Assembly: GCA_030272585.1 (NCBI GenBank)
Contig: BSYQ01000005.1
Location: forward strand, 930,001-994,000
Direction of reading: 5' to 3'
Length of the DNA stretch: 64,000 bases
Origin: Bryopsis sp. KO-2023
Taxonomy: Eukaryota; Chlorophyta; Ulvophyceae; Bryopsidales; Bryopsidaceae
Positions 45,400 through 58,600 of this stretch are shown here, piece after piece (within the stretch, counting starts at the first letter, position 1; each line of letters begins with the position of its first letter). The translations under genes were made by a program, and so were the position numbers. The notes under the pieces are model-generated. The model saw only the letters and a program-made list of their open reading frames with translations. It made no database searches and was not told the origin of the DNA.

Positions 45400-46626
45400 G
45401 ATTCTTGACTTAGGGTAATTGTTCCTTTTATGCTCGCGTTTAAAATTTCGAATCGTGTGAACAATCATTTCTGGAAAACAACGTCCAAGCTGCAAACAAA
45501 CAAACATCAAATTACATTGTGGAGGAGAATAACGTCCAAGCTGCGCTTCTGGACTTTTTTTGGAGTTGACAATATCATTGTAAAGTTATATATTTCGCTG
45601 GTGGATTCTCACTAACTGCTGAGTAAATACACTTTTTTTAATTTCGCTAGCCCACAAGTGGCCATAAATTTGGCTGTGGGCCTTCGTCGCGGGCCCAATT
45701 TAAGAAAAAGAATGAGAATGCGGCCCCAACCCGGATGATACAAATTATGAGTTTGGATCCCAACATTGATTCATAAATAGTGTGGAAAGGACTAATTCGG
45801 TTTGGGTAGTTGCTGTGCAGTTGGGACAGTCAGGAGTCCTGACTCAGGACTCTGGCTTGTGGTATTCGAAGGGACTTTGGTTGAAACACGGGTCATACTT
45901 TCTACTGTAAAAACGTGAATTCAACAATAGTTAATCTTTATTAATAGTATTATAATTACAAATATCTTTTTGGGGGTTTTGGAATCGTCGATCGGTTTCT
46001 TTAATGTGGCCAGACATCGGGTGGATATGGCGCTTTTGCTTGCGCCCCAAATATTACCAGGCAAAAGGGCCACAATAGGCTATAAAAAAACACATTGGTC
46101 TGAGTGCTCGTCTGGGTGGATGAATCAGTTAGTGAATGAAAGAAACCAACAAGAATCAATCACAAACAACACTGGCAAAGTTTTGTCCACAAAAAATAGA
46201 GCACATGATTCAGCAAAACCAACTTCGAACTTACATATCCTCGCATATTAATGACCAAGATTTCTTCTCCTATTTTTTTTTGTTTCCCTCGATGCCCCCG
46301 CTCCCCTCCCCTCCCTCCTTTTGTTTTTTTTTGGCAAATTTCCACATCCAGAGATTGTGGTAAAAAGGAACACCAAAACTTCGAAAAAGATAACTGCAAA
46401 AACTTGGGATAGAATTGATTTTGAAGTTCAAAAAAAAATTCAATTCTATCCCCCTGTACCTGCCTATTTTTTACCTATATTTTCGTTTTCCAGCTGTCGC
46501 CCGTAAATCTCCAAGAAATACCCCACCGCCATCTTGTTGAGTTTTTTCTATCTTGTAATATTTTCAGTGGAAAAATACGGATGCTGGCAAAAATAAAAAT
46601 CAATTCTATATCAATTCTATTCTATT
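45400..46626. other. AT-rich spacer, no gene
   Basis: It lies downstream of the CDK-like gene. It contains a TTCTA-type repeat near 46600-46630. The 19-mer GTGGAAAAATACGGATGCT-like stretch at 46567-46586 is a copy of part of the last exon of the CDK-like gene (46668-46687). Confidence 0.5.
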
Positions 46627-48951
46627 CTATATTTTCAGCCTTGAGATTCTTTCTGAAATCCTCTCGGTGGAAAAATACGGATGCTCGAGGGCATCGAAAA
46701 CCTGCAAATAAACCACCCACACCACCACTAATTTTTACAAACTAAGTGTAAAAACACATATCATATCATAAACATATCATGCATGTCACCACAGTAACTC
46801 GCAGATATTCTCCCAACGTACAATCCAACAAACAAAATTACGAGGGCAAAAAAAGCAGGTTAGGGTAGTGTTTGTTTGAAGTTCAAAATAAAAATGGGGT
46901 CGAAAAACAAAAAATCCTGTCATCGTTGGTTTAGAAGGTGTTTAGATTTTTCCTTTTTCCAACCTTACGTGAATTCTCTGTGAGGGATCGCAGTGCAACA
47001 TTTTCACGAGCAGATCCAATGCATCATTATCTCCGTTCACGAATTCCCCCATCGTCGTGTTCAATTTTCCTGGTTTTAATCGAGGATACTCGTGCAAGAA
47101 AAAATCGTGCCTGCAAAAATCGTGCCTGCAAAAAAATAAAAATAAAATGAAAAAAAGAAAAAAAACACTTTAGCTCCCTCCTGAATTACTTTAAAAAAAA
47201 GAGTTTTCGGAAGTAGATCAGAAGACAATTGTGCCCCGGGTTTTCTGGTTCTTAATTTCCCAAGTTTCTTAATTTCCCAAGGTCAAATTGAAGAAAGGTT
47301 TGATAGAAGCAACCGGAAAAAAAATTGAAATCCCCCAAAAGAGCACGGTTTGTCGAAAACCTCACCAATATGGAAGCTTCGTGACTCCAGGCCAGATGTC
47401 CTCGTTCGGCAACCCCAGCATCTTGAATATGTTGATAAGCTGATAGAACTCGCAATCCGCATCAAACAGAGGCTTCTGTGAATTCTGTGAAAAAGAAACA
47501 AAATTTTTTGACCCCCACCGAGAGAAAACACAAAGAAATATCAAGCAACAGACACACTGTGGTAAAAAATAAAATCATCCGAACTCACCCCGAGGAAGAG
47601 CTGAGCGAAAATGCAACCCACACTCCACATATCAACTTGACAGGTGTAGTGGCCCCCCAGAAGAATTTCAGGAGGCCTATAGCACAGCATCATTACCTAA
47701 TCAAAACACACACACAATAAATCAGAATCCACATCCCCATTATTGAAACATCGAAGCACTGGAAATTCAGGAATCCTGTCAAATCAAACGAAACAAAAAA
47801 AAACCCAGAACCCCTCCTCAGAAACGCTCGTACATATCATTTCACTAAGATCTCAGGATTTCACAGAGCCAAAAATAAACGAAGCCTCTGTGAATTACCT
47901 CATGGGTGTGGGTCGAAATGGGCATCGTCATCGCCTGACCCAAACCTGCGATGCACACGACTGGCTTGTCATCATCCCGTTTGGTGGTTGAAACGAGGAT
48001 GTTCTGCAGATTGAGATCCCGATGCACCACAAATTGCGAGTGCAGCTGCTTGACTCCGGTCAGCAACTCTTTCATCAAGTGCTGCAGAAGCCAACAACAG
48101 CAAAAATATTGAGCTGAGCTGAGCTGAGCTGAGCTGGACACGTTTAGAAGAGTGGGGGACCTACCCACGTCCAATCAAAGCAAAGCAAGAAAGAAGAAAC
48201 TATCTTGCTGCAACTTTTTGCTGCTCACAAGAGTGGTTTTTAAACACTCGCATGCCAACTCAACAGAGACTTGCCACTGTCACAAGCTCGTTATTGGACG
48301 TGAACGGGAGGTTGAGGTACCTTTATCAGATCCGGCTTCAGCGACTTTGGCCCGTTATGGACTCTGGGACGGCGCTTGTCGATGAACTTGCTCAAGTCGC
48401 ACTCGTGCTTTTCGAAAACCTTGACAGATTACAGAAGGTCCATCACAACAGGTCGCGTTTCAGTCGAAAAAAGAAGTCAAAACCCACAATATGCAGGCAG
48501 GGAGAAAAAAAAGCAAAACGCCTCCTCACCATTAGGAGATCTCCCTCATCGTCGAAGAAGTGGTCCTTGAGCCTGCGGCGAAACAGAGGCAAGTTAGCCA
48601 CGCACGGTAATGCAGTAATGCGTTCAGTCAAGAGATGATCGAGAGAGGGTGCCATCGATCCACGCACCTTACAACGTGCTCACCCTCCTAGTTTAGCAAT
48701 TTCAACATACCCACTTCGCGGATGCCCTCCTCTTGGCAAACCTGTCGTAAGAAAAGTAAGAAAGGTCTCCAAAGATATTATCGTCCAAATAATATAATGC
48801 CGCCCTTTCGACGCGAAAGAGTGACCAGTCCCGTTCTTTAACTTACCTTCGTTTTTTTCACCACCACCACTGGTCGATACGACAACAGTTCTCGCGCTCT
48901 GAAGACCATCGCGCCTAGTTTTCTTTTTTCAAAAATTTTGTATCGATCCAT
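46627..48951 (-). CDS. CDK-like protein, probable pseudokinase
   Basis: Exons: 48951-48847, 48741-48711, 48572-48530, 48419-48321, 48081-47899, 47696-47589, 47484-47366, 47110-46969 and 46701-46627, about 300 residues, the usual CDK size. CDK features: start [20 protein letters not shown] in the place of [27 protein letters not shown] and [43 protein letters not shown] and ALEHPYF. Key residues are lost: the Gly-rich loop (usually GEGTYG) is reduced to [11 protein letters not shown], the catalytic loop reads HRDLNLQN instead of HRDLKPQN, and DFG reads GLG in CIAGLGQAM, removing the Mg-binding Asp. The ATP-site Lys (VVVKKTK) remains. Junctions from exon 4 on are clean in phase. The exon 2-3 junction is not: after IREV the sequence reads GMLKLLN and then TAG, so either a splice site is missed or the N-lobe is disrupted. 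A recent pseudogene is the alternative. Confidence 0.82.
48112..48136. repeat. GAGCT microsatellite in a CDK-like intron
   Basis: About five copies of a 5-bp unit (GAGCT) just upstream of an exon acceptor. Confidence 0.8.
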
Positions 48952-49095
48952 TTTTTCCAGGGCGTTTTCTCAAGGCCAGAATTGTCGTTTTTATTCCCGA
49001 TTGTTGCTTCGCACAGGTGTAAGCACCAACTGATTGATTGATCCTTGCGACGTTGTCTTCGGCGTGCCGTCGCATCATGAGTTGCAGCCGCCCTT

Positions 49096-50591
49096 TGTGA
49101 CGGAGCTAGAAAGAACATGGCAGATGTACTGCCACGAAATGTCACAATTATTCCGATGTTAATTCGGATGAACGGAACTCACCAGCTCACACTGATAAAC
49201 AGTCGTATTACGCGCTGCTCTATGTGAGACCTGGTGGTTCGCACGTTGGGTTCAACTCCTGACGAGGTCGACGACGTAGGAAAAGTTGTATATCGATGCG
49301 CTGGAGGATATCGAATAGCTGGCACGCCAACCCATGGCAGCGCAGAGTATTAGCAGTCTTACTGTCGGCACTGTCACTCTGTGATATCCGAGGTATGACT
49401 TCTACGAAACGTGCAGCTGGGAAAACAAGGAGCCAGCGAAAACACGATGGCATACAACGCATCGAATATAGCTCACTACGAAACAAGATCTTTAAGACGA
49501 TCTATACAGCTTTCAGTCGAGTCGCTAAGCGACCCTCGCTGTGACGTCGAACTCGCAGCCAACACATGTGTGTTGGCACTAGAACTGGCTGCGAGTATAA
49601 AAATAGAGCGAAGTTTTCTACGGATAACTAAGTTTCTGAAACCTCGACAGTATACCCCCTCGGAAGTTTATTAAAAGTTTACTGAAGCTCTGAATCGGAC
49701 GTGGAAAAGATTAGCTATCGGATCCGCACGGGAAATCTAATTCGGACGAGGTATAACTTCGATCGATTAATAAACATACCCAAGGATATGTACTACTGTT
49801 TTTCTGTGGGATACACCATCCCTTCTCTTTTTCTGTAAACATTTTCTTGCAAAGTATATATGTGTGTGGGTGTGGGTGTGAATAAGGAAATCACTGAAGA
49901 TTTCCTCTATCCTTCTGAAAGTTCTGATGTTAGATTAAGTGTTTCTGAAAGTTCTGAAGTTAGATTAAGTGTTTCTGAAAGTTCTGAAGTTAGATTAAGT
50001 ATCTCTGAAAGTGCAGTAGAATTTCTGGAAGTACTAGAGTAAAATAGGGTGTTTTCTGAAGTATTATAAGTCTGGAAGTAAAAGGGATAAGGGTGCTGTC
50101 CCTCCCTTAGGAGTTTTTCCACTCAGAGGAGCTGCCCTCTCCTCTGAGTGTCTCCTTGTGTTTAGTTTCTCCTCTGAGTGTTTTCTTGTGTTTAGTTTCT
50201 CCCTTCTCCAGCTCGGTTTTCAGAGTCTCCCTAGGCCATGGTCTCTTAGCGACCACCCTCTGGGGAACTCCACCTTCTGTCTTAGTCGCAGGAGCAAGTC
50301 CCTCTTAGCGGGTGTCTCCTTTAACTTCGACTCGTCTTACTTTCAGGTGCCTGGTCTTAGGCCTTTCGTTATTAGAGGGGTTCGAGACTGTGACTCTCGG
50401 ATTGCAATGTTCGTTAGTGCGACTGGTCTTAGCCGACTTCTTGGGTGACGATAGTTTCAGAGCGCGAGTGTTTCTATACCGAGTTTTCGATGCGACCGTC
50501 TAAGTCGGCACAGTCCGACTTGTTTACCTTAGTCGTGAACTGGGGTAATTTCGTCGTAACACTTTTTAGTAGTTGCGCCGAATGCGTTTTC
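49096..50591 (+). repeat. 5' LTR of the large element
   Basis: Starts TGTGAC. It contains a TATA box at 49595-49604 and a three-copy 30-bp tandem repeat at about 49914-50003. It matches the 3' copy to base 50591. Confidence 0.9.
49914..50003 (+). repeat. 30-bp tandem repeat inside the LTR
   Basis: Three copies of a unit with core AAGTTCTGAAGTTAGATTAA, also present in the 3' LTR (58534-58623). It would suit a transcriptional enhancer array, which is inference. Confidence 0.85.
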
Positions 50592-52455
50592 TGGTTTCGG
50601 AGCGTGACGAGCTTCGGACTTGTTAGGATTATGGGCCCACCAAAAATGATTATATTAACCATATTGTGTTTGTGTTGTTTTCAATCACGAACGAGCACAC
50701 CAAAACGAGATCACTAGTGGACGAGGAACAAAAGACGTAACTGTCAAGCTAAAGGAGCGAATGGAACAGTGGATGGATTTAGTCTGGAGACGAAGCAGAT
50801 TATCCACGACTCGAACTGCACCTGTCGAAGGCACAGCTCAGAACAGGAATGAAATGTCGACAACGACAAGCACATGGTCGCGCAGCACCCTTGACCACGC
50901 CAGAGCACAAGGACTATCGAATCGCAATTTATGTGCGGGATAGTGCTGGTCAGGTGGCTTGTCGAATGAATTGCAGTAGACCTGTCCTTTTCGACGCTGT
51001 AGACATTCCCTGCAAGGGAATCAAAACTCTTTGATGGAGGTGGGAATGATTGGCGAATTCGAACAAGGCACGACTCGAAAACTGTGGCGGTTTTTCTGGA
51101 GAGATATTTCAAAGGCAGAGCAGCAGTGGACAGAACTAAAAGCAAACATGAACTGCGATGATTCGATCGAACTGTGGCAGCACTTCTGGAGAGTTAAGGA
51201 GATCGGGATTTTGCAAAGGACATTATTTGCAGGGATTATTAAGTTGATCGATAAGGAAGTTGAAGAGATCTTCCTTCTCCTTCGAGAAAAGGAACTGGCA
51301 TTATTGGCATTGGTTAAAATGGAGAACACTGGTTGATGGAGGGATTCGTCAGTATGGAGATCTGAGGAATAGAATCTTTCGGAAGCAGAAATAAGCTTGG
51401 ACAGGAGTAACTCCAAATGTGGTAGCTCTGGAGCATAAAGAAGGGAGATGCTCACGGTGACTGGGCAGATATAGGAGAATGGATATACACCCTGCCAAAC
51501 GTAAACCATCCTTGCCAAGGTTGATGAGGGGAGAATGCTTTAATGTACAATGAATCCAAGAGCTGGAAATTCTGGTCGTCTGGTCGTCTACTGGAAAAAA
51601 GGAATGATCCAATTGTGGAGAGGAAAGTGCTGAAGGCTTTGGTTAGAAGGATTTGGAACTACTGATCCGACAATTCTACTGACAATCGAAGAAGGTTGTG
51701 AGGATTCACAAAAAGGAGGTGTCCAACAGCAGAAGGAGTCGCTATCACAGCAACTGCAAAAAGATAGGGATTGCTGGGATGGGATGGAGCAAACCTAAAA
51801 ACTCTTTGGCATTTATGGAGAGTCAGTCGGGACAGCTCTGGCGAACGAGTTCGGATGATGCAGTGGAGTAAATCTTCTAACACCCATGAGGAGTCAGGGA
51901 GATCGGAATTTACAGAAGTTGAATCATTCTATTATGGATAAATGGTAGAGGCGAACCCTTGTTATTCGAAGAAGCTACTGCAGAAAATATATATACACAA
52001 AGTGGGAGACGCCAGGAGGAAGGAAAAAGGGAACATAGGAGTAGGGAGTCAGGCGAACATTATTTTTGCTGAAGGGGCATTACTGGTGCAGCTAAGAATG
52101 GCAACCAGTGAAGTTGAGAAGGACGCATGAAATTGGAATAGTTTGGCGTTCCTGAAGCCTGGCGCCTGGTGAAAGTATGCAGGACTAGGGTGCGCTTCTG
52201 TCGGTTGTAAAAAGGTGGCAGAAAAATTGACTGAAAGCTGAGGGTGTGACTGGGGTGGAGAAGAAACTCGATGGCCGGAAAATTGAGCTGCTCAACCGAG
52301 CGAATGAAGTGGACTGGAAACTTAAAAAGGGAACTGGAAGGCTATTCTTCGACTACAACTGATTGAGAGCCGACATGGGAGAATGCATCGAGCGATTTAC
52401 AATATGGTGAAGATGGCCGTAGGAGCAGTTGGCATTCGGCAATGACAGAGCCGGT

Positions 52456-52580
52456 GCCAGAATGAGCGGAAGTTTCAGGTCAGGAAAAGATATGAAAGAA
52501 TCAGTTGAAGAATGATGTGCCAGAATGGGCAGAAGTTTCAGGTCAGGAAAAGTTATGAAAGAATCAGTTGAAGAATGAAG
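52456..52580 (+). repeat. 63-bp tandem duplication in the interior of the large LTR element
   Basis: Two copies, starting at 52456 and 52519, share GAAGTTTCAGGTCAGGAAAA and AAAGAATCAGTTGAAGAATG with few differences. Confidence 0.8.
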
Positions 52581-55500
52581 AACAAGAATATTTGTGCAGA
52601 AATTGTGGATGCGTTCAAAGGATTGTTTGGCTCTATAAGCGGAATTTCTGCAGTTATGAAACAGTAGAATTGAATCAGCTTAAATCCAGGCAATTCATAG
52701 ACTATTGAAGGAGATGTGGAGGCACTAGATCCTAGTGGATAGGAAGTGTTTTGAGACATTGGAAAAAGATATGGAAGAAGTAGATGTTAGCCTGGTATGC
52801 AGGAGGGAAAGTTGAAGTTATGTCGGGGTTGAGAAGTGGTTCTGTAAGCAGGATTCTGCCTTTTTCTTAAGTGATATAAGTTATCTCAGGAATAGTTAAG
52901 ACTCCTGGAACAAATGAGTTCCACCTCTTAACAGAACACCAGTCTGAGTTTCTTTCAATCTACACTGAAAAACAGAAAACCACTCTGCTCACAGCCGGTC
53001 AATCTCTAAGGTAATTGAGGGAAGGTCTGAGGATTAGAAGTAGTCCCAGACAAACGTTCAGATTCTGCAGAGATCAGGTATCCTGAAAGAGGGAAACTCT
53101 CAGAATAGAGGACTACAGTCTTGAGTAAGACTGTACACACCTTGATTTATTTTAAATCAATCCCTGTGAGGACCTCATACACTAAGTCGAAAATGGTGTG
53201 GTGTTTGATCCAACCTAGAAGTTAAGGTCACTTAAGAGGAAAAGTGCCCTTTCCCATAAACAGGACTGATAGTCCAAACTCTGGGATTAAACAACTGCAT
53301 GTTAACCGGACTAAGAGATGACCTCTAAAGTTTACAGCTCTCAGCCAGCTCACAGGCCAACTGTCACAGCTGTTTCAACCTAGAGGATTTTGTATTTAAG
53401 TGGAAACCCTTATTAACTAGAGGAGAGGGCAAACTTTGCTTTATCTACCCAGGATAAGCAACTTAAAGCAAAAGGATACCGGGGCCAAGAGGCTCTAAGT
53501 ACAGACGTAAGGCAGTTAAGTCGAGAAGGAAGTATACAGATGAGGAAGTATGACGTTTGGGAGGACCCTTGCACCCTTAGTCTTTTATAGGGAAGACTTT
53601 GTTTCGTTTTCTAAAAAGGTTATTAGTTAACCGGTTAGGCTTGTTGGGAAGTTTTTGAAGTGTTGAAAGAGGATCAAAAATGCAGATATATATATAGATA
53701 TATAAATAAAAAAAAGGGAGAATCTTATGAGAGCAAATAAGACAGTTTCTTTTTGATAGCAAAACATTTAGAAATTAAGGGGAATCAAACTGACAGTAGG
53801 CCATTAAGGAAAACAGTTTTTCAGAGATTAAGACACCATTGAAAAATTACCTCAGTTCAGTTTTGTTTTTGTCGAGAAAGAAGGAACAAATTTTTGAAGT
53901 TTAGAAAGAAAGTAGGAAAGAGGGCAGATTTGTTTTCGATATTGGCTATAGAAATTAGTACTTACAAGAGGATAAAAAGAGAGAAGGAAAATCAGGCAGT
54001 GGGAGAAAAATAATAGGGAGTGATCAGAGGAAGAAAGAACAAGACGGGAAAAGAATCAGGGGAAAAGAATAGGAGAATTTTAGGGAGAAATTTTAGAAAA
54101 GAACTTTAGAGTGGAATAGTGTAGATCAACAGCGGAGAAAGACAGTAGTGGATCAACGTTAGACTGGAACAGGGAGGAGAACATTAGAGAAAGGCAGAAT
54201 TGACTGGACAGTAAACTGAAAATCAGGAAGGAAATCAGGGAAGAGTATTAGAAAGGAACGGAGAGAGAAGATGGGCAGAAAGGATTGAATCAAGAATATG
54301 ATAACAGAGTGGATCTGGGGGAATAGTATTCCACTCTTGAGTAGGTACTAAAAAAAAAAAAAAACTGGAAGTTATATTTTGCGAAAGAAAAAGAGTGCTA
54401 AGGAGATTGGAAAGGGATAAATTCCCTCAGCACAAAAGAGGGTGTGCGAGATAGGGAGAAAACAGAAAAGTGGCTGCCGAGTGTTGGCAAATCCTCTAGG
54501 ATCGTGGACAGCGGAAATGTGGGAGCTTAAGGATGGAATCGGAGGCAGAACATGGGAACGTAAGGATGAGATCTATTCAAACGTGCACAGGACGTCGAGG
54601 AGCACTGTGGGAATAGGATACAGGAGACTACAATCAGTATGCAGGAGTCTTACAGTAAGTCGGGCACTCGAACATAAACAAATAAGGAGGGACAGTGAAA
54701 AATGATGATGATGATTTCGAAAATCTTCAAGTGGTGATTTGGAAAATTCTAGTTCGCCTGATTGAGATTAGTTATTTGGAGAAGAGAAACAGGCAGACAA
54801 AATATAAAGTGAATTTGGAGAAGGAGATTGACAGGATTAGATTTCACTCTTTAAACTTCTAGCATACTGAATTAAGAAGGACAAAACCATTACTTACATT
54901 AAGAGAAGATACAGTTTTTCTTTTTCAGACTGAAGGGTAAATGCAGTTTTCATAGAAGGAATTCTTAATAATAGAACTGAATAAAAGCTGGGGAATATAC
55001 CTTGGAGGGAAATAGAATAGCGAGAGAATGGGCAGGCAAAAAGTTCAGTGATCAGATAGAAGGGAATTGGAATTTCCAAAGCTGGTTAGAGATACTGGTG
55101 GATAGAGGACTGAAAGGAGTCTTTAAAAAAAAAAAAAGGGGGTTTGGACATGAAGATTTAGTAAAAGGAACAAGACTAGCCGATCAAACTGCAGTGGAGA
55201 AGGTTCTTATTTTATTGAGAGGAATTTGAAAAGGTTTGATATAGCTTAGGAAGGACATATACCAAATACGAAAGGGGTAGATATTTTCGCCAACAGCGAG
55301 CAGTTAAAATACTCTCAAAAAGAGATATTGACATAAGGACAAAGGACATAGGAAGAGTCGGGTTTCGTGTTTATTTCCAGCGTCAGGTTTGACCAAAAAT
55401 GAACTGCAGGAATAGTAGGGCACTTGGTCGTGAGTGCATAAAGGGGAATTCTACTGCTGGTGTGAGGGTGCTGTTTTGAGCGCACATTAGCAATTAGAAA

Positions 55501-55680
55501 CAAAGGGGTTTTGGCAGTGGACGTTGGAATTAGGAAATTGGATTAGCAAAAGGTGCAAGGGGTGACTATGAAGTATGAATGAAGGGAAGTGAAACTGCAT
55601 GGGATGCCGTGGGTTTCTAGCCCGAGTGAAGTGTACGCATAGAGTGGTTTCTATGCGGGTGTAAGGGGGATCGTCACAGC

Positions 55681-58600
55681 TGTGACGGAGCTAGAAAGAA
55701 CATGGCAGATGTACTGCCACGAAATGTCACAATTATTCCGATGTTAATTCGGATGAACGGAACTCACCAGCTCACACTGATAAACAGTCGTATTACGCGC
55801 TGCTCTATGTGAGACCTGGTGGTTCGCACGTTGGGTTCAACTCCTGACGAGGTCGACGACGTAGGAAAAGTTGTATATCGATGCGCTGGAGGATATCGAA
55901 TAGCTGGTGTTACGATAGAAGATCCTTTGAGACGTTTGGAACAGGCGTGTAAGACATAGGGTAGCTTCAGGGTAGCTTCATTAGGTAATGGGACGTAAGG
56001 TTTGGTCATGGAAGCTAAAGGAAGCTATAAGAAGGTTTAGAAGGTCTGGAACGTTCTAGAACAGGGAAGTTCACTGGGAACTCTTGGTTCTCCAGGTTCT
56101 TGATAGCTCTCTGTTCACAGCACGCCTGAGTATATATTCCCTTGTATTCGAACGTTTTTTTAACTTTTTCCCATGGAGTAACCTTTCCCGTGACAATTGG
56201 TTTCGGAGCAGTTCGTTCCTTTGGACCTCGGATAGTCGTATCGTCGGAAGGGCTCAATCCTCTACCATGTCCTCTATGAGATAGAGAACGCATTGCAAAG
56301 GAAAGAAGCTACCAAGAAGCCAGACTTTGAGAGTGTCTTGGTACTCTTGGAAGGGTACAGAGAGATGCAGGGGTTTGGAGTGGAGTTTGCTTTCAAGCAT
56401 GCGTGTGAATGGGACTTGGAAGAGAGTGAAGAATGGGTTTTGCGACCGCGAGGGAGTCTGGTGATGTGGGGGACGAAAAGGAAGTGTATATCCGCGTCGG
56501 CAGTGAGTGTGGCGACCAGTAGGGCGCGCTGTGGAGTGGTCACGTCGTGTGGTAACGACAGGGACGCTTGGTTTGGTGTTGTCGATGGTAGAAGAGCGAC
56601 TGGAGTTTGGTGTGGCAGCCTGAGCGACTGGAGTATGCTGTGTGGCGCAATGGGACGTTTGGAGTCAGGTGTGTCAGCTTGAGCGACAGAGGACGAGTTG
56701 TGGACGCTGTGTGTGTGGTGTGGTACGATAAGGTCGTTGCTGTATGCGAGAGTGAGGTCGAGCGACAAATTTTGAGCCGCTGGCTGTGTGATGGCGACGT
56801 TTGAGATTCTGTGATCGAAGGAGTGAGGTACAGGGTCGTTTTCAAAAGTCAGGTTCGCCAGAAAAAGGGTTGTATGAATGGGTCGAGCCAGGAAATTATA
56901 CAGAGTGATAAAAGAGTGAAGAACCTTGAATATCTAGATAAGACATTGGGAACTGAGGAAGGAAGCATGTGAGATGCGAAAGAAAGGAACTTGAGTTTGT
57001 TTGGTGTTGGTAACATGATGCACTGGAAGTGGAGGGTCGTAACCGGGGCGACATGTAAAGAAACCTGAGTAGGGTTGATGTGAGGCCGTTTAGAGTACGC
57101 TGGGGGTTGTGGAGGTCACCCGCCGGAAAGCCCATAGTAAGTGTGGAATTATCATGTTTGAATATTCGGTTAACGCAGGGATGGTCCGCAGTGTGATTGC
57201 GGTTAAAGCGCCAACTGTGTTTGGAAAGAGATGAGTTTTATGAGATTTTGAAGGGTTCCTGATGTTTGGTTTATCGAAGATGTTTGATGGATACATGTTT
57301 GGAGAAAAGGATGTTGATTTCTTTGAATCATTTGAAGTGAGAAGTTCTATTCAAAATTGATTTTAAAGATCGGTTAAGGTTACGTCAACGGTATGGGACG
57401 TTGACATCTGTTTGGAATTTATGGGAAGAAAGTTCAAGTAGTCGTGGACCTGGGGCGACGTAGGATAAAGAAGCCGGGAAGTGAATTTGAAGATAAATTT
57501 GATAATGGTTGAACTTTGAGTGGAATTGATGGTTGGATTTTGGAATGAGTGTTTCTGGAAGTTTCTTTGTGAGGTGTTGAGAAAAGAAAGTTATGAAAGA
57601 TCAATGGAAAAGAGAAAATCGAGGACGATTTTTATGAAGAAAGGGGAATTGTTACGATATAAGATCCTTTGAGACGTTTGGAACAGGCGTGTAAGACATA
57701 GGGTAGCTTCAGAGTAGCTTCATTAGGTAATGGGACGTAAGGTTTGGTCATGGAAGCTAAGGGAAGCTATCAGAAGGTTTAGAAGGTTTGGAATGTTCTA
57801 GAACAGGGAAGTTCACTGGGAACTTCTGGTTCTCCAGGTTCTTGATAGCTCTCTGTTCACAGCACGCCTGAGTATATATTCCCTTGTATTCGAACGTTTT
57901 TTTAACTTTTTCCCATGGAGTAACCTTTCCCGTGACAGCTGGCACGCCAACCCATGGCAGCGCAGAGTATTAGCAGTCTTACTGTCGGCACTGTCACTCT
58001 GTGATATCCGAGGTATGACTTCTACGAAACGTGCAGCTGGGAAAACAAGGAGCCAGCGAAAACACGATGGCATACAACGCATCGAATATAGCTCACTACG
58101 AAACAAGATCTTTAAGACGATCTATACAGCTTTCAGTCGAGTCGCTAAGCGACCCTCGCTGTGACGTCGAACTCGCAGCCAACACATGTGTGTTGGCACT
58201 AGAACTGGCTGCGAGTATAAAAATAGAGCGAAGTTTTCTACGGATAACTAAGTTTCTGAAACCTCGACAGTATACCCCCTCGGAAGTTTATTAAAAGTTT
58301 ACTGAAGCTCTGAATCGGACGTGGAAAAGATTAGCTATCGGATCCGCACGGGAAATCTAATTCGGACGAGGTATAACTTCGATCGATTAATAAACATACC
58401 CAAGGATATGTACTACTGTTTTTCTGTGGGATACACCATCCCTTCTCTTTTTCTGTAAACATTTTCTTGCAAAGTATATATGTGTGTGGGTGTGGGTGTG
58501 AATAAGGAAATCACTGAAGATTTCCTCTATCCTTCTGAAAGTTCTGATGTTAGATTAAGTGTTTCTGAAAGTTCTGAAGTTAGATTAAGTGTTTCTGAAA

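Noticed and set aside
49411-50503. Short open frames of 60-96 codons in the large LTR, repeated identically at 58031-59123
   Set aside because: They are identical because the LTRs are duplicated, not because of coding constraint. They include tandem repeats and have no known domain.
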